The notes below the pieces were generated by a model that was given only the letters and a program-made list of their open reading frames with translations, did no database searches and had not been told where the DNA came from. 64,000 bases of DNA from Novosphingobium sp. JCM 18896 (GTDB lineage Bacteria > Pseudomonadota > Alphaproteobacteria > Sphingomonadales > Sphingomonadaceae): the NCBI RefSeq assembly GCF_025938095.1, contig NZ_JAPCZF010000004.1:496001-560000 (forward strand). Direction: 5' to 3'. Numbering within the stretch: position 1 is the stretch's first letter; every line of letters starts with the position of its first letter. The position numbers and the translations under genes were made by a program. Positions 28,655-37,497 of this stretch are shown here, in pieces.

Positions 28655-29666
28655 CCTCGCCTCGACCTTCCCCACGGGGAACTCCGCCGATGCTGGGGCC
28701 CTCGGCGAACGCTTCCTGCTACGGGCGCCGATTACGCGTCTGGTGATCGAGCGGCTGGCGGACCGGCTGCGCGATACGGCCATGTTCGCAATCGCTGGCG
28801 AGGCGCGCGACGAGGTTTTGACGATCGCCGAGGAACTGTCCGATCTCGCCCGCAGCGAACGGCGGGCGGCCGAGGCGCTAGACGAGGCGGGACCCGTCCA
28901 GCCTTGGGCGCTGCGTCTGGCACTCGGCTTCAAGAGCATCAAGGCTGCGCGTCTTCTTCGCCATTTCGTTTGTGCGCCCGGGGTCCATCACCGTCGCGAG
29001 GTGCTGCTCCGCGCAGTCGAGACGACGCCGGCTGCGCTGGTCGCGATGGTTTGGGACATTCGCCGTGTGCTTGGACCGCTCGGCCTGCGCGGCGAACTGC
29101 GGCACATCGACAGGGGCTACGTCCTGTCCCAGGGTGGGGCCGAGGCGATCTGCCGGCATTGCGCGCCCGACCGAATAGCGATCCTGTTGAAGCAGCACGG
29201 CGTCTCGCTCGCCGTCCCGGCTCTGCCGCCGCCCGCGCTTCCGATCGCCCTGTTCGGCGGTGACACCAACCTGCCGTCTTCAGGGACGGATCACGGCGTC
29301 CTTCGGCTCGCCGCCACATTGCGGCTCTTCGCCGCGATCCGCGAGGGTGGTCGGCGGACCGCGGACCGATCGACCAAGTCCAGGCTGCTCGAGCTCGTCA
29401 GCGGGCTCAGCACCATGGGGCTGAATCTCGTCACGATCTGCTCGGCCAATCCGGGCGTGTTTCTCGCTCACGCTGCGCTCGTCGCACGCGTCGGCTGCGC
29501 CGACGCATCGTTGAAGATCCTGATCCTGAAATTGCGCCGCCATTTCATGGAGGCGGGATTTCCCGATCCGATCGAGACGAAGCGGGGTTTCGGCTATCGG
29601 TTTGCACCCGCGTTCCTCGATCGTCTCGCCGCGATGGCCGCCGAACTCCATGACGGCGACGGATGA
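28644..29666 (+). CDS. Tandem winged-helix regulator without receiver domain
   Basis: 340 residues containing two PhoB/OmpR-type winged-helix units. The first (about 95-170) runs GVHHRREVLLRAVE ... DRGYVLS and the second (about 245-332) runs ANPGVFLAHAALVARVGCADASLKILILKLRRHF ... KRGFGYRFA. No receiver or sensor domain is visible. The start is a TTG overlapping the pilin gene by 11 bp, so it is translated with the pilus genes. It probably binds DNA as a pseudo-dimer in cis, possibly controlling this operon or the recombinases; that is inference. Confidence 0.72.
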   Translation: MKIDLASTFPTGNSADAGALGERFLLRAPITRLVIERLADRLRDTAMFAIAGEARDEVLTIAEELSDLARSERRAAEALDEAGPVQPWALRLALGFKSIKAARLLRHFVCAPGVHHRREVLLRAVETTPAALVAMVWDIRRVLGPLGLRGELRHIDRGYVLSQGGAEAICRHCAPDRIAILLKQHGVSLAVPALPPPALPIALFGGDTNLPSSGTDHGVLRLAATLRLFAAIREGGRRTADRSTKSRLLELVSGLSTMGLNLVTICSANPGVFLAHAALVARVGCADASLKILILKLRRHFMEAGFPDPIETKRGFGYRFAPAFLDRLAAMAAELHDGDG

Positions 29667-30184
29667 GCGTCGAGCATCGTTCGCCTAGCCGCGCGGCTGG
29701 CACCGTGCCGCGCATTGACGACGATGCCGTGCTTACCGGCATCGCGAGCCAGTTGCGCGTGATCGCGCGCCGCTGCCGCAGCGAAGGACGGATCGAAATG
29801 ACCACGCTTGCGGAGATCGACCGGCTTGCGGACGGCCTCGACGGGGTCGCATCGCAGCGGCAGGTCCTGGCACCGGAAGTCGCCGAAGCGCGGATGCGGC
29901 ATCTGCAGCGTCGGCTGGTATTGCGCACGCCCCGCGCGGCCGAATTCTTGCTCTACCTCGCCGATCATCCGGGGCAGCTATGCCCTTACCACATGCTAGA
30001 GCGGGCTGTCGGTGGTGGGCGGAATGTCATCAACGTCTACGCCTGCTATGTCCGCAGCGCGCTCGTTAAGCAGCAGCTGGAAGAACCGCTCGTTTCCGAG
30101 GTTGGCCAAGGTTATCGCCTCAGCGTCGAGGCCGCGGCGTTCGTTCGGGGTCTCTTTGCGCCGGTGCCCTTGAGGCGAGCCTGA
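29663..30184 (+). CDS. Winged-helix regulator without receiver domain
   Basis: 173 residues with one PhoB-type winged helix near the C-terminus (about 90-155: LRTPRAAEFLLYLADHPGQLCPYHMLERAV ... SEVGQGYRLS). The N-terminal 80 residues are predicted helical and resemble no domain I know. The ATG overlaps the previous stop (ATGA). Together with the preceding gene it brings three winged-helix domains to the end of the pilus operon. Confidence 0.72.
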   Translation: MSVEHRSPSRAAGTVPRIDDDAVLTGIASQLRVIARRCRSEGRIEMTTLAEIDRLADGLDGVASQRQVLAPEVAEARMRHLQRRLVLRTPRAAEFLLYLADHPGQLCPYHMLERAVGGGRNVINVYACYVRSALVKQQLEEPLVSEVGQGYRLSVEAAAFVRGLFAPVPLRRA

Positions 30185-30340
30185 GTGGAAGACGGGAAGA
30201 GCAGCCTCTTGAGGGCCGCGACCATATCCGCACCAGCCATAGCGAGGGAACAGCCCGGTTCGCGCGGTAGCTTCCTCCATCCATTGTGTTTTTTCTCCTG
30301 CATGGCCTAGGCTCGCGACATCGCCAGTTGGGAGCTTCGC

Positions 30341-32188
30341 ATGATTGATCGGCGCTACTTTCTCTCGTCCGCCTCTGCGGGAGCGGCCCTCGTCGCAGCC
30401 GGCCCTTTGCTCGCTCGTGCGACAGGGCCCCAGGCGACCGCGGGCTCGTCGAACAAGGCCCTTGCCGCCTTCATGGACAAATATTTCGAAGCGGAGGTCG
30501 ACGCTTCGCCCGAGACTGCGACGGGCCTCGGGCTAGACACGGGCGCCCGCGCTGCCCTGAAGTCGCGCCTCACCATTCCGACGCCCGAGCATGAAGCGGA
30601 GAACCGTGCGCGCATTCGTGCGGCGCGCGCCGATCTCGGCAAGCTCGATCGCGCATCGATGAGCACGCAGGATGGCATTTACTACGATACGCTCGAGGCC
30701 CATCTCGATGCTGTCATCCGCACTTACGCCATTCCCTATGGCCAGGGCGGCTGGCCGGAGGTCTACAGGGTCAGCCAGGGCGGCGGCGCCTACCTCAACA
30801 CCGGCGATTTTCTCGACAACCAGCACACCATCAAGAACGCGGCCGACGCCGAAGCCTATGTCTCGCGCGTAAACGACTTCGCGGACGTGCTCGCCGCCGA
30901 GACGGACCGCATGCGCGAGGACTTCGGCATCGGCGTGGTTCCGCCGGACTTCATCCTGCAGAAAACCATCGGCCTTCAGGCGGGCATGCTGCGTACCAAG
31001 GCAGGCGATTCCACGCTCGTGGGCTCGATCGTGCGCCGCACGAGCGAGCAGTCGATCGCGGGCGACTGGCGCGCGCGCGTTGAGAAGCTGGTGGCCGAGC
31101 GGGTCTATCCGGCCCTGCAGAGCCAGAACGATGCGCTGAAAGCGGTGCTCCCCAAGGCTGGGCACGAGGCTTCGGTCGCGCGTCTGCCGCAGGGCGCGCA
31201 ATATTATGCGAACAGCCTGAGCTACATCACCACCACGCGCATGACGGCGGAGGAAATCCACCGTGTCGGGCTCGCGCAGGTTGCGGAGCTGACGGCGCTT
31301 TCGGACGCAATGCTGAAGAAGCTGGGGCACACCAAGGGAACCGTCGGCGAACGGATGGTCGCGCTCAACGCCGATCCTGCCAACGTCTATCCCAATACGG
31401 ATGCCGCCAAGATCGAACTGGTCGCGCATCTCAACACGCAGATGGCAGAGATGCAGAAATTGCTGCCCAAAGCCTTCGGTCGCCTGCCCAAGGCCGGGGT
31501 CGAGATCAAGCGCGTCCCGCCCGAGATTCAGGAAGGCGCATCGCAGGGCTATTACAACCCGCCGAGCCTCGATGGCACGCGTCCGGGCATCTACTGGATC
31601 AATCTCACGGATACGGCAAACTGGCCCAAATACGGTCTGCCGACCTTGACCTATCACGAGGCGAGCCCTGGCCATCATCTGCAGATTGCTCTGCAGCAGG
31701 AGAGTTCCGCCACGCCAAAGGCCATGAATCTCATATTCTTCTCGAGCTACGGCGAGGGCTGGGGGCTTTATGCCGAGCAATTGGCCGACGAACTCGGCAC
31801 TTACGACAACGATCCGCTCGGTCGCATCGGATTCTACCAGAGCCTTCTGTTTCGTGCCGTGCGCCTTGTCGTCGATACCGGCCTTCACGCGAAGGGTTGG
31901 AGCCGTGAGCAGGCCATCCGCTACTTCATCGACAATACGGGGCGGGCCGAGGGAGGCGCGACATCCGAAGTGGATCGCTACTGCGCGTGGCCGGGTCAGG
32001 CCTGTGCCTACAAGGTTGGCCACAACGAATGGCTGCGCCTGCGCGCGAAAGCGCGCTCGGCGCTGGGCTCAGGGTTCGACCTTCGCAGCTTTCACGATAC
32101 GGCGCTGGCAAGTGGCAGCATGCCGCTCACCGTTCTGGAGCGCGTGGTCGATAACTGGATCGGAGCACGCAAGTCGCGGGGAGTGTGA
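30341..32188 (+). CDS. DUF885 family secreted protein (putative metallopeptidase-like)
   Basis: 615 residues with a twin-arginine signal (DRRYFLSSASAGAALVAAG). The family hallmark HEASPGHHLQ lies at about residue 440, with downstream GEGWGLYAEQL and RY-WPGQA-YKVG segments conserved in DUF885. HExxPGH resembles a metallopeptidase zinc site and members are thought to be peptidases, though function is unproven here. It starts 156 bp after the winged-helix gene and seems an independent unit. Confidence 0.88.
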   Translation: MIDRRYFLSSASAGAALVAAGPLLARATGPQATAGSSNKALAAFMDKYFEAEVDASPETATGLGLDTGARAALKSRLTIPTPEHEAENRARIRAARADLGKLDRASMSTQDGIYYDTLEAHLDAVIRTYAIPYGQGGWPEVYRVSQGGGAYLNTGDFLDNQHTIKNAADAEAYVSRVNDFADVLAAETDRMREDFGIGVVPPDFILQKTIGLQAGMLRTKAGDSTLVGSIVRRTSEQSIAGDWRARVEKLVAERVYPALQSQNDALKAVLPKAGHEASVARLPQGAQYYANSLSYITTTRMTAEEIHRVGLAQVAELTALSDAMLKKLGHTKGTVGERMVALNADPANVYPNTDAAKIELVAHLNTQMAEMQKLLPKAFGRLPKAGVEIKRVPPEIQEGASQGYYNPPSLDGTRPGIYWINLTDTANWPKYGLPTLTYHEASPGHHLQIALQQESSATPKAMNLIFFSSYGEGWGLYAEQLADELGTYDNDPLGRIGFYQSLLFRAVRLVVDTGLHAKGWSREQAIRYFIDNTGRAEGGATSEVDRYCAWPGQACAYKVGHNEWLRLRAKARSALGSGFDLRSFHDTALASGSMPLTVLERVVDNWIGARKSRGV

Positions 32189-32242
32189 AGGGGCAAGTAC
32201 CCTTTCGCACTCAGCCGAAGGTGAAGACATAAACTCGCGCTT

Positions 32243-33067
32243 ATGGTCGCGGGGCAGCGGACGATCACCGACGTCGCGCTGATCGAGAACAGCGACCGTT
32301 ATCTGAGGTGGGCTGCAAGGCAAAACGATCGGCTCGCTGGGCTGGTGTCGGGATCAAGCGGGTCGGCGATTGCTCTCGCGCCGACGATCCCGCTGGCGCT
32401 CCGCGGCCCGGCCGCGGTGACTTCCTACGCGCCGTCAAAGATTCCCGAACCTTCGGACGACCTCATGCTGCGTGTCGGTCAGCTCTATGCGGCCGACCGG
32501 CAGCTTCACCCATTGTGGTCCGCCGCGCTCGACGCGAAGATGGTCGGGGAGGGCGCGACCATCGAGAAGGGCGCGGCAGCGCTCGGCACGTTGACCGCTG
32601 CTTTCCTGACAAAGCCCGATGGTCCCCGCATCGCCATGCTCGAGACCGGCGGTTGGGACACTCACAATGCGCAGGCCGGACGGCTGACGGCGCAGCTCAA
32701 GGCGCTGGACGCGCTGGTCTCTGCACTACGCGCCGGCATGGGACCGGATTGGAGCAAGACGACGGTACTGGTTGCCACCGAATTCGGTCGCACGGCAGCG
32801 GCCAACGGCACGGGCGGCACCGATCACGGCACGGGATCTATGGCAATGCTGATCGGCGGCGCGGTGAAAGGCGGGCGCATAATTGCCGATTGGCCGGGAC
32901 TTGCTCCGAGACAGCTCCACGAAGGCCGCGATCTCAAGCCAACCAGTGCGCTCGACGCCGTGATTGCTGGCGCGGCGGCCGAAAGCCTGGCACTCGATCC
33001 GGAGCTGACGGGGCGGCGGCTATTTGCCAATATCGCGCAGCGACCCGTGACGGGGCTCGTTAGCTGA
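32243..33067 (+). pseudogene. N-terminally truncated DUF1501 protein
   Basis: The 274-codon frame matches the C-terminal two-thirds of DUF1501 proteins: SAIALAPTIPLALRGPAAV, GWDTHNAQ, ATEFGRTAAANGTGGTDHGTGSMAMLIGG. Full-length members are about 400 residues and begin with a Tat signal and a phosphatase-like N-terminus; none of that is present, and the DUF1800 partner is missing. The match starts abruptly near codon 30, only about 120 bp after the DUF885 stop. It is most likely a deletion remnant. Confidence 0.7.
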
Positions 33068-33110
33068 GCCCAAAATGGCACGATCGTTCAGACTAAGGTA
33101 GCGCCGACGG

Positions 33111-33803
33111 TTAGAGGTTTTCGCTTTCCGACATCATGAGCTTCTGTTCGACGTTGCGGCGAGCCCGGCACAGATGGTCGCGCATCGCATCCTCGGCCGC
33201 CTTGGGGTCGCGGGCTTCGAGCGCGGCCACGATCGCGCGATGTTCCTGCAGCACCTCGGCCGCGCGTCCGGGCTGGGCGCCCGAGCGATAGCGATAGACG
33301 CGCAGCATGTAGTGCAGATCGCCGGCCAGCATATGCGCCAGCCGGTCGTTGCCGCTGCCGTTGACGATGCGGAAGTGGAAATCCAGGTTCTTGGTTTCCT
33401 GGTAGTATCCCTTGTTTTCCTGGACGCTCTTCTGGTTTTCGTGATCGTCGAGCATCTTCTTGAGCGCGGCGATCTCCGTATCGCTCATGTTGGTCGCGGC
33501 GAGGCTGCAGGCCAGGCATTCGAGGGCCTCGCGCACCTGCAGGATCTCGTTGAGGTCCTTCAGGCTGAGCGAGGCGACACGCACGCCGATATTGGGCGTG
33601 CGTTCGAGCAGCTTGCGACCTTCGAGCCGCCGGATGGCTTCGCGCAAGGGGCCCCGGCTGACGCCGAGGGAAGCCGCCAGCGCTTGTTCGCTGAGGCGGC
33701 TGCCAGGTTCCAGCTGTCCCGATATGATCGCGGCTTCCAATCGCTCGGCGACGACGTCGACGAGCGATTGGACCTGCACCTTGTTATTGAGCGCTCCGGC
33801 CAT
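33111..33803 (-). CDS. GntR-family (FCD subfamily) transcriptional regulator
   Basis: 230 residues. N-terminal winged helix (LEPGSRLSEQALAASLGVSRGPLREAIRRLEGRKLLERTPNIGVRV) and C-terminal FCD domain with acidic and His ligand-site residues (LDFHFRIVNGSGNDRLAHML ... EHRAIVAALEARD). It is the last gene of the minus-strand catabolic operon, 19 bp after tcuA, which suggests autoregulation. The palindrome at 38950-38962 is the best operator candidate. Confidence 0.9.
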   Translation of the reverse strand: MAGALNNKVQVQSLVDVVAERLEAAIISGQLEPGSRLSEQALAASLGVSRGPLREAIRRLEGRKLLERTPNIGVRVASLSLKDLNEILQVREALECLACSLAATNMSDTEIAALKKMLDDHENQKSVQENKGYYQETKNLDFHFRIVNGSGNDRLAHMLAGDLHYMLRVYRYRSGAQPGRAAEVLQEHRAIVAALEARDPKAAEDAMRDHLCRARRNVEQKLMMSESENL

Positions 33804-33822
33804 GAAGCGTCCTTAGCGCGCT

Positions 33823-35340
33823 TCAGGCGGCCTTGGCCAGTAGCCCGGCGTTCTTGCCCGCCAGGCGGCCGAAGACCGAACCGTTGAGCAGGCCGGTGCC
33901 GCCCGGATAGTTCTCGTAGAAGATGCCGCCGACGAGTTCGCCCGCGGCATAGAGGCCCGGGATCGGCTTTTCGGTCAGGTCCAGCACCTGCGCGTCGGTG
34001 TTGATCTTGAGACCGCCGAAGGTGAAGGTGATGCCGCAGGTCACGACATAACCGTGGAACGGGCCGGTATCGATCGGCAGCGCCCAGTTGGACTTGGGCA
34101 CTTCGAGACCCTTGGTGCCGACGCCGTCGAGGATCGAGGGGTTGTAGGTCGTGCCGAAGGCGCCTTCGGGGCAGGCCGCATTGTAGGCGGCGATCTCGGC
34201 CTTCAGGCCTTCGACGTCGATGTCGAGCTTTTCGGCCAGTTCCTCGATCGTGTCGGCCGTCGCCTTGGTCACCTCGCGGATGCGGTATTCGTCGCGGACG
34301 TTGTCGTGCGTCTTGGCGTCGAAGATCTGCACCGCGGCGCGGCCGGGCTGCTTCATCACTTCCTTGCCGTACTTGGCATAGGTGTGGTTCCGGTAGTCGG
34401 CGCCCTCGTCGATGAAGCGCTTGCCCTGCATGTTGACGACGATGCCGATGATGTAGCTGTGCTTCTGGAAGTTATCGAGGATCACGCGGTCGCCGTAGGG
34501 CGGGGCCGAGATGTCCCACTGCACGGCGTGGCAGCTCGACCAGCCGCCGTGCGGGCGTGCGCCGATCCGCATCGCGGCCTGGATGCCGTCGCCGGTGTTG
34601 TGCTGGGTGCCGCGCACGCGGCACGATTCCCAGCCCGCGCCGAGATAGCGCACCCGCATTTCGGGCGAGCTCTCGAACCCGCCGCAGGCCAGGACGGTGG
34701 CCTTGGCGTGGAAGTCGACGTAGCCGTCGGGGCCGAAGGCGCGCACGCCGGTGACGCGGCCCTTCTGGTCCTGGATCAGCTCGCGCAGGCCGGTCTCGTA
34801 CTTGATCGTGACACCCATGCGGTCGCAGGCCTGGACCAGCATGTCGACCAGGCCCCAGCCGCCGCCGACCGCCTCGATGTTCACGCCGCCGTAGAAGTGG
34901 TGCTTGCCCTCGATCTTGAACGACTGGCGGCCGAACATCGGGATGAAACGGATCTTGTGCTTGCGCATCCAGCGCATGGTGTCGCGCGATTCGCCGATCA
35001 GGATGCGGCCCAGGTCCTCGTCGGCCTGGTTGTCGGTGACCTTCATCAGGGTCGCCATGAATTCGTCTTCGGACAGGCTGGGCAGGTTGCCGATCGAATC
35101 GTATTCACCCGGCGTCATGTCGTCGAGGATGTCGGTGCGCAGGTCCTCGACACCGTTGTGGCAGAAGCGGAAGCCGCCGGCGGTGAAGGTGGAGTTGCCG
35201 CCGCGGTCTTCGAGCGTCGCCTTTTCCAGCACCAGCACCTTGACGCCCTGCTCGGCGGCGGACAGCGCGGCGCAGAGCGCGGCATTGCCGGCGCCGACGA
35301 TGATGACGTCGTAGGTTTCCTCAGCGGACATTGCATTCAC
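33823..35340 (-). CDS. tcuA: FAD-dependent tricarballylate dehydrogenase-like protein (TcuA-like)
   Basis: 505 residues of the succinate dehydrogenase/fumarate reductase flavoprotein family. N-terminal FAD motif DVIIVGAGNAALCAALSAAEQG, then RGGNSTFTAGGFRF, and near the C-terminus TFGGLKINTDAQVLD and GLYAAGELVGG. The TcuA subgroup oxidises tricarballylate to cis-aconitate. The companion TcuB electron-transfer protein and a TcuC transporter are absent, so the real substrate may differ. It lies 27 bp after the prpF-type gene. Confidence 0.85.
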   Translation of the reverse strand: MNAMSAEETYDVIIVGAGNAALCAALSAAEQGVKVLVLEKATLEDRGGNSTFTAGGFRFCHNGVEDLRTDILDDMTPGEYDSIGNLPSLSEDEFMATLMKVTDNQADEDLGRILIGESRDTMRWMRKHKIRFIPMFGRQSFKIEGKHHFYGGVNIEAVGGGWGLVDMLVQACDRMGVTIKYETGLRELIQDQKGRVTGVRAFGPDGYVDFHAKATVLACGGFESSPEMRVRYLGAGWESCRVRGTQHNTGDGIQAAMRIGARPHGGWSSCHAVQWDISAPPYGDRVILDNFQKHSYIIGIVVNMQGKRFIDEGADYRNHTYAKYGKEVMKQPGRAAVQIFDAKTHDNVRDEYRIREVTKATADTIEELAEKLDIDVEGLKAEIAAYNAACPEGAFGTTYNPSILDGVGTKGLEVPKSNWALPIDTGPFHGYVVTCGITFTFGGLKINTDAQVLDLTEKPIPGLYAAGELVGGIFYENYPGGTGLLNGSVFGRLAGKNAGLLAKAA

Positions 35341-35367
35341 TCCTTCGATTTGAATGGGTGGGGCGCC

Positions 35368-36498
35368 TCAGGGCGCGCGATAGAGAACCTTGCCTTCGAA
35401 CAGTCGGCGCGCGGAGCGGAACACGGCGCCGTTGAGTGCCTTGCCGTCCTCTACGGATGCGTCGACCAGGATCGTGCCCGAGGAATGACCGATACGGATC
35501 GGCCCCTCGCTGTTGGCGCAGAGCCGGTGCGGGATCGAACCCGGCACGCGCGCCGCGACGGCGAGGCAGACCGCGCCGGTGATCGGCACCGCGCGGTGCG
35601 GCTGGCCGACCGAGATCATGCGCACGACGATGTCCATCTCATTGGCGGCGAGTTCGCGGCCCGACAGCGTCGGCGAGTGCTGCGGCGCCGAAATCATCGC
35701 CACCTTGGGGATCGAGGCGAGCTTCTTCGCGCCCGCGAGATCGGCGGTCAGCCCCATTGCCACCGAGGCGGCCTGACGGATCGCTTCCATCTTCTCAAGG
35801 AAGGCGGCGTCGCGTTCGAGCGCGGTCGGCAGTTCGACCCCGGTCAGGCCGAGGTCGCTGGCGGCGACGAAGACGCAAGGGTTGGCGGCATCGATGCACG
35901 AGGCTTCGATCGGGCCGAGGCCGGGCACGTCGAGCCGGTCGACGGCCTGACCCGTGGGCAGCAGCTTGCCCGTCTTGGCGCCGCCGGGCTCGACGAATTC
36001 GAGCTTGATCGGCGCGGCCGTGCCGGCGACGCCGTCGAGCGCGAAATCCCCGTCGGCGGCCAGCATCCCGTCCACGACGGGGAAGCGCGCGACGATGATC
36101 TTGCCGGTGTTTGTATTGTGGATGCGGACTGCGATTTCGCCATCGGCCGGTGCCGGGATCAGCCCTTCCTCGATTGCGAAAGGCCCGATCGCCGAGGACA
36201 TGTTGCCGCAGTTGCCGCCGTAGTCGACCAGCGCCTCGTCGACGCCGAGCTGGACGAAGGTGTAGTCGACGTCGGCATCGGGACGGCTGGCGGGGCCGAC
36301 GACGCAGACCTTGTTGAGCGAGGACAGCCCGCCGCCCATGCCGTCGAGCTGGCGGCCGTTGGGATCGGGTACGCCCATCGCGGCCAAGAACACCGCATCC
36401 CATTCGGCCCGGTCGGCGGGCAGATCCTGGATGCGGAACATCAGCGCCTTCGACGTGCCGCCGCGCATGAAGACGGCCGGGATGCGGTGGAGCGGCAT
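35368..36498 (-). CDS. PrpF-family isomerase (4-oxalomesaconate tautomerase/aconitate isomerase-like)
   Basis: 376 residues with the diaminopimelate-epimerase-like two-domain fold. Typical motifs are PAVFMRGGTSKALMF at the N-terminus, GGGLSSLNKV, DYGGNCGNMSSA (with the catalytic-type Cys) and FRSARRLFEGKV at the end. Members move double bonds in aconitate-like acids: PrpF, GalD and LigU. Its start overlaps the epimerase stop by one base. Neighbour TcuA suggests the substrate is an unsaturated tricarboxylate. Confidence 0.87.
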   Translation of the reverse strand: MPLHRIPAVFMRGGTSKALMFRIQDLPADRAEWDAVFLAAMGVPDPNGRQLDGMGGGLSSLNKVCVVGPASRPDADVDYTFVQLGVDEALVDYGGNCGNMSSAIGPFAIEEGLIPAPADGEIAVRIHNTNTGKIIVARFPVVDGMLAADGDFALDGVAGTAAPIKLEFVEPGGAKTGKLLPTGQAVDRLDVPGLGPIEASCIDAANPCVFVAASDLGLTGVELPTALERDAAFLEKMEAIRQAASVAMGLTADLAGAKKLASIPKVAMISAPQHSPTLSGRELAANEMDIVVRMISVGQPHRAVPITGAVCLAVAARVPGSIPHRLCANSEGPIRIGHSSGTILVDASVEDGKALNGAVFRSARRLFEGKVLYRAP

Positions 36499-37484
36499 CA
36501 GGCGGGCTGCTGCTTGCGCCAGTCGATCAGCCGGCGGATGCCGTCTTCGACGCTGACCTGCGGCTCCCAGCCGATAGAGGCCTTGATCTTCGCGCGGCTG
36601 AGCTTGAGCGAAGGGCTGCTGGTGGCTTTCACCGCGCTAGCATCGTCGGCGTAGACCGGTTGCAGATCGCTGCCCGTCACGTCGAGCACGATCTCGGCGA
36701 TGCGCTTGACCGTGGTCTCGACGCCGGTGACGACGTTGAACACCTCGCCGGTCACGTCCGATGCCATGGCCATGACGTTGGCCCGCGCGACGTCGGCGAC
36801 GTGGATGTAGTCGTGCACCTCGCTGCCGTCGCCAGGCAGGACCGGCGGCTCGCCGCGCACGATCTTGTCGTAATTCTGGATGATGTAGAGCGCGTTGACC
36901 CCGCGGTAGTGCTGCCGCTCGCCGTAGACCGTGGCATAGCGCAGCGCGATCGCATCGACCCCGTGCTTCTGGCTGTAGAGCTTGCAGAGCGCTTCGCCGA
37001 TCAGCTTGGTGCACGAATAGAGCATCGAGCCAGGCTGGTAGCCCGCGAGGTTGGCGGGGAAGCTCTCGTCGATCACGGCGTCGCCTTCTGGCTCGCCATA
37101 GGCTGCGATCGACGAGGAGAAGATCACCTTCTGCACGCCGGCATAGCGGCAGGCCTCGAAGACGTTGACCTGGCCCTCGACGTTGACCGCCAGGCCCAGC
37201 GGAGGGTTCTGCGACAACGGCAGGGTCAGGAACCCGGCGATTGCGAAGACCCCGCGCGCACCCTTGAAGGCGTCGTAGAGCTGGTTGATCCGCAGGATGT
37301 CGCCCTTGAGCAGCTTGACGCGATCATCGCCGGCGAGGTGCGCGACGGTCTCGGGCGTGCCGAGCGAGAAGTTGTCGAGCAGCACGACCTCGGCCGCACC
37401 CTCGGCGAGCAGTATGTCGGCGACGTGCGAGCCGATGAGGCTCGCGCCGCCGGTGACGACGAATTTTCCACCCGAGATCTGCAT
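36498..37484 (-). CDS. NAD-dependent epimerase/dehydratase (extended SDR)
   Basis: 328 residues. The Rossmann motif here is TGGASLIGSHVADILL with the family's GxxGxxG altered to GGASLIG; catalytic SSSIAAYG and YSCTK (YxxxK) are present. C-terminal part resembles UDP-glucose 4-epimerases. In a catabolic operon it more likely oxidises or epimerises an alcohol intermediate than a sugar nucleotide, which is inference. The ATG at 37484 follows AAAGGGCGG; 13 bp separate it from the mmgE-like gene. Confidence 0.83.
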   Translation of the reverse strand: MQISGGKFVVTGGASLIGSHVADILLAEGAAEVVLLDNFSLGTPETVAHLAGDDRVKLLKGDILRINQLYDAFKGARGVFAIAGFLTLPLSQNPPLGLAVNVEGQVNVFEACRYAGVQKVIFSSSIAAYGEPEGDAVIDESFPANLAGYQPGSMLYSCTKLIGEALCKLYSQKHGVDAIALRYATVYGERQHYRGVNALYIIQNYDKIVRGEPPVLPGDGSEVHDYIHVADVARANVMAMASDVTGEVFNVVTGVETTVKRIAEIVLDVTGSDLQPVYADDASAVKATSSPSLKLSRAKIKASIGWEPQVSVEDGIRRLIDWRKQQPA

Positions 37485-37497
37485 CGTTCCGCCCTTT

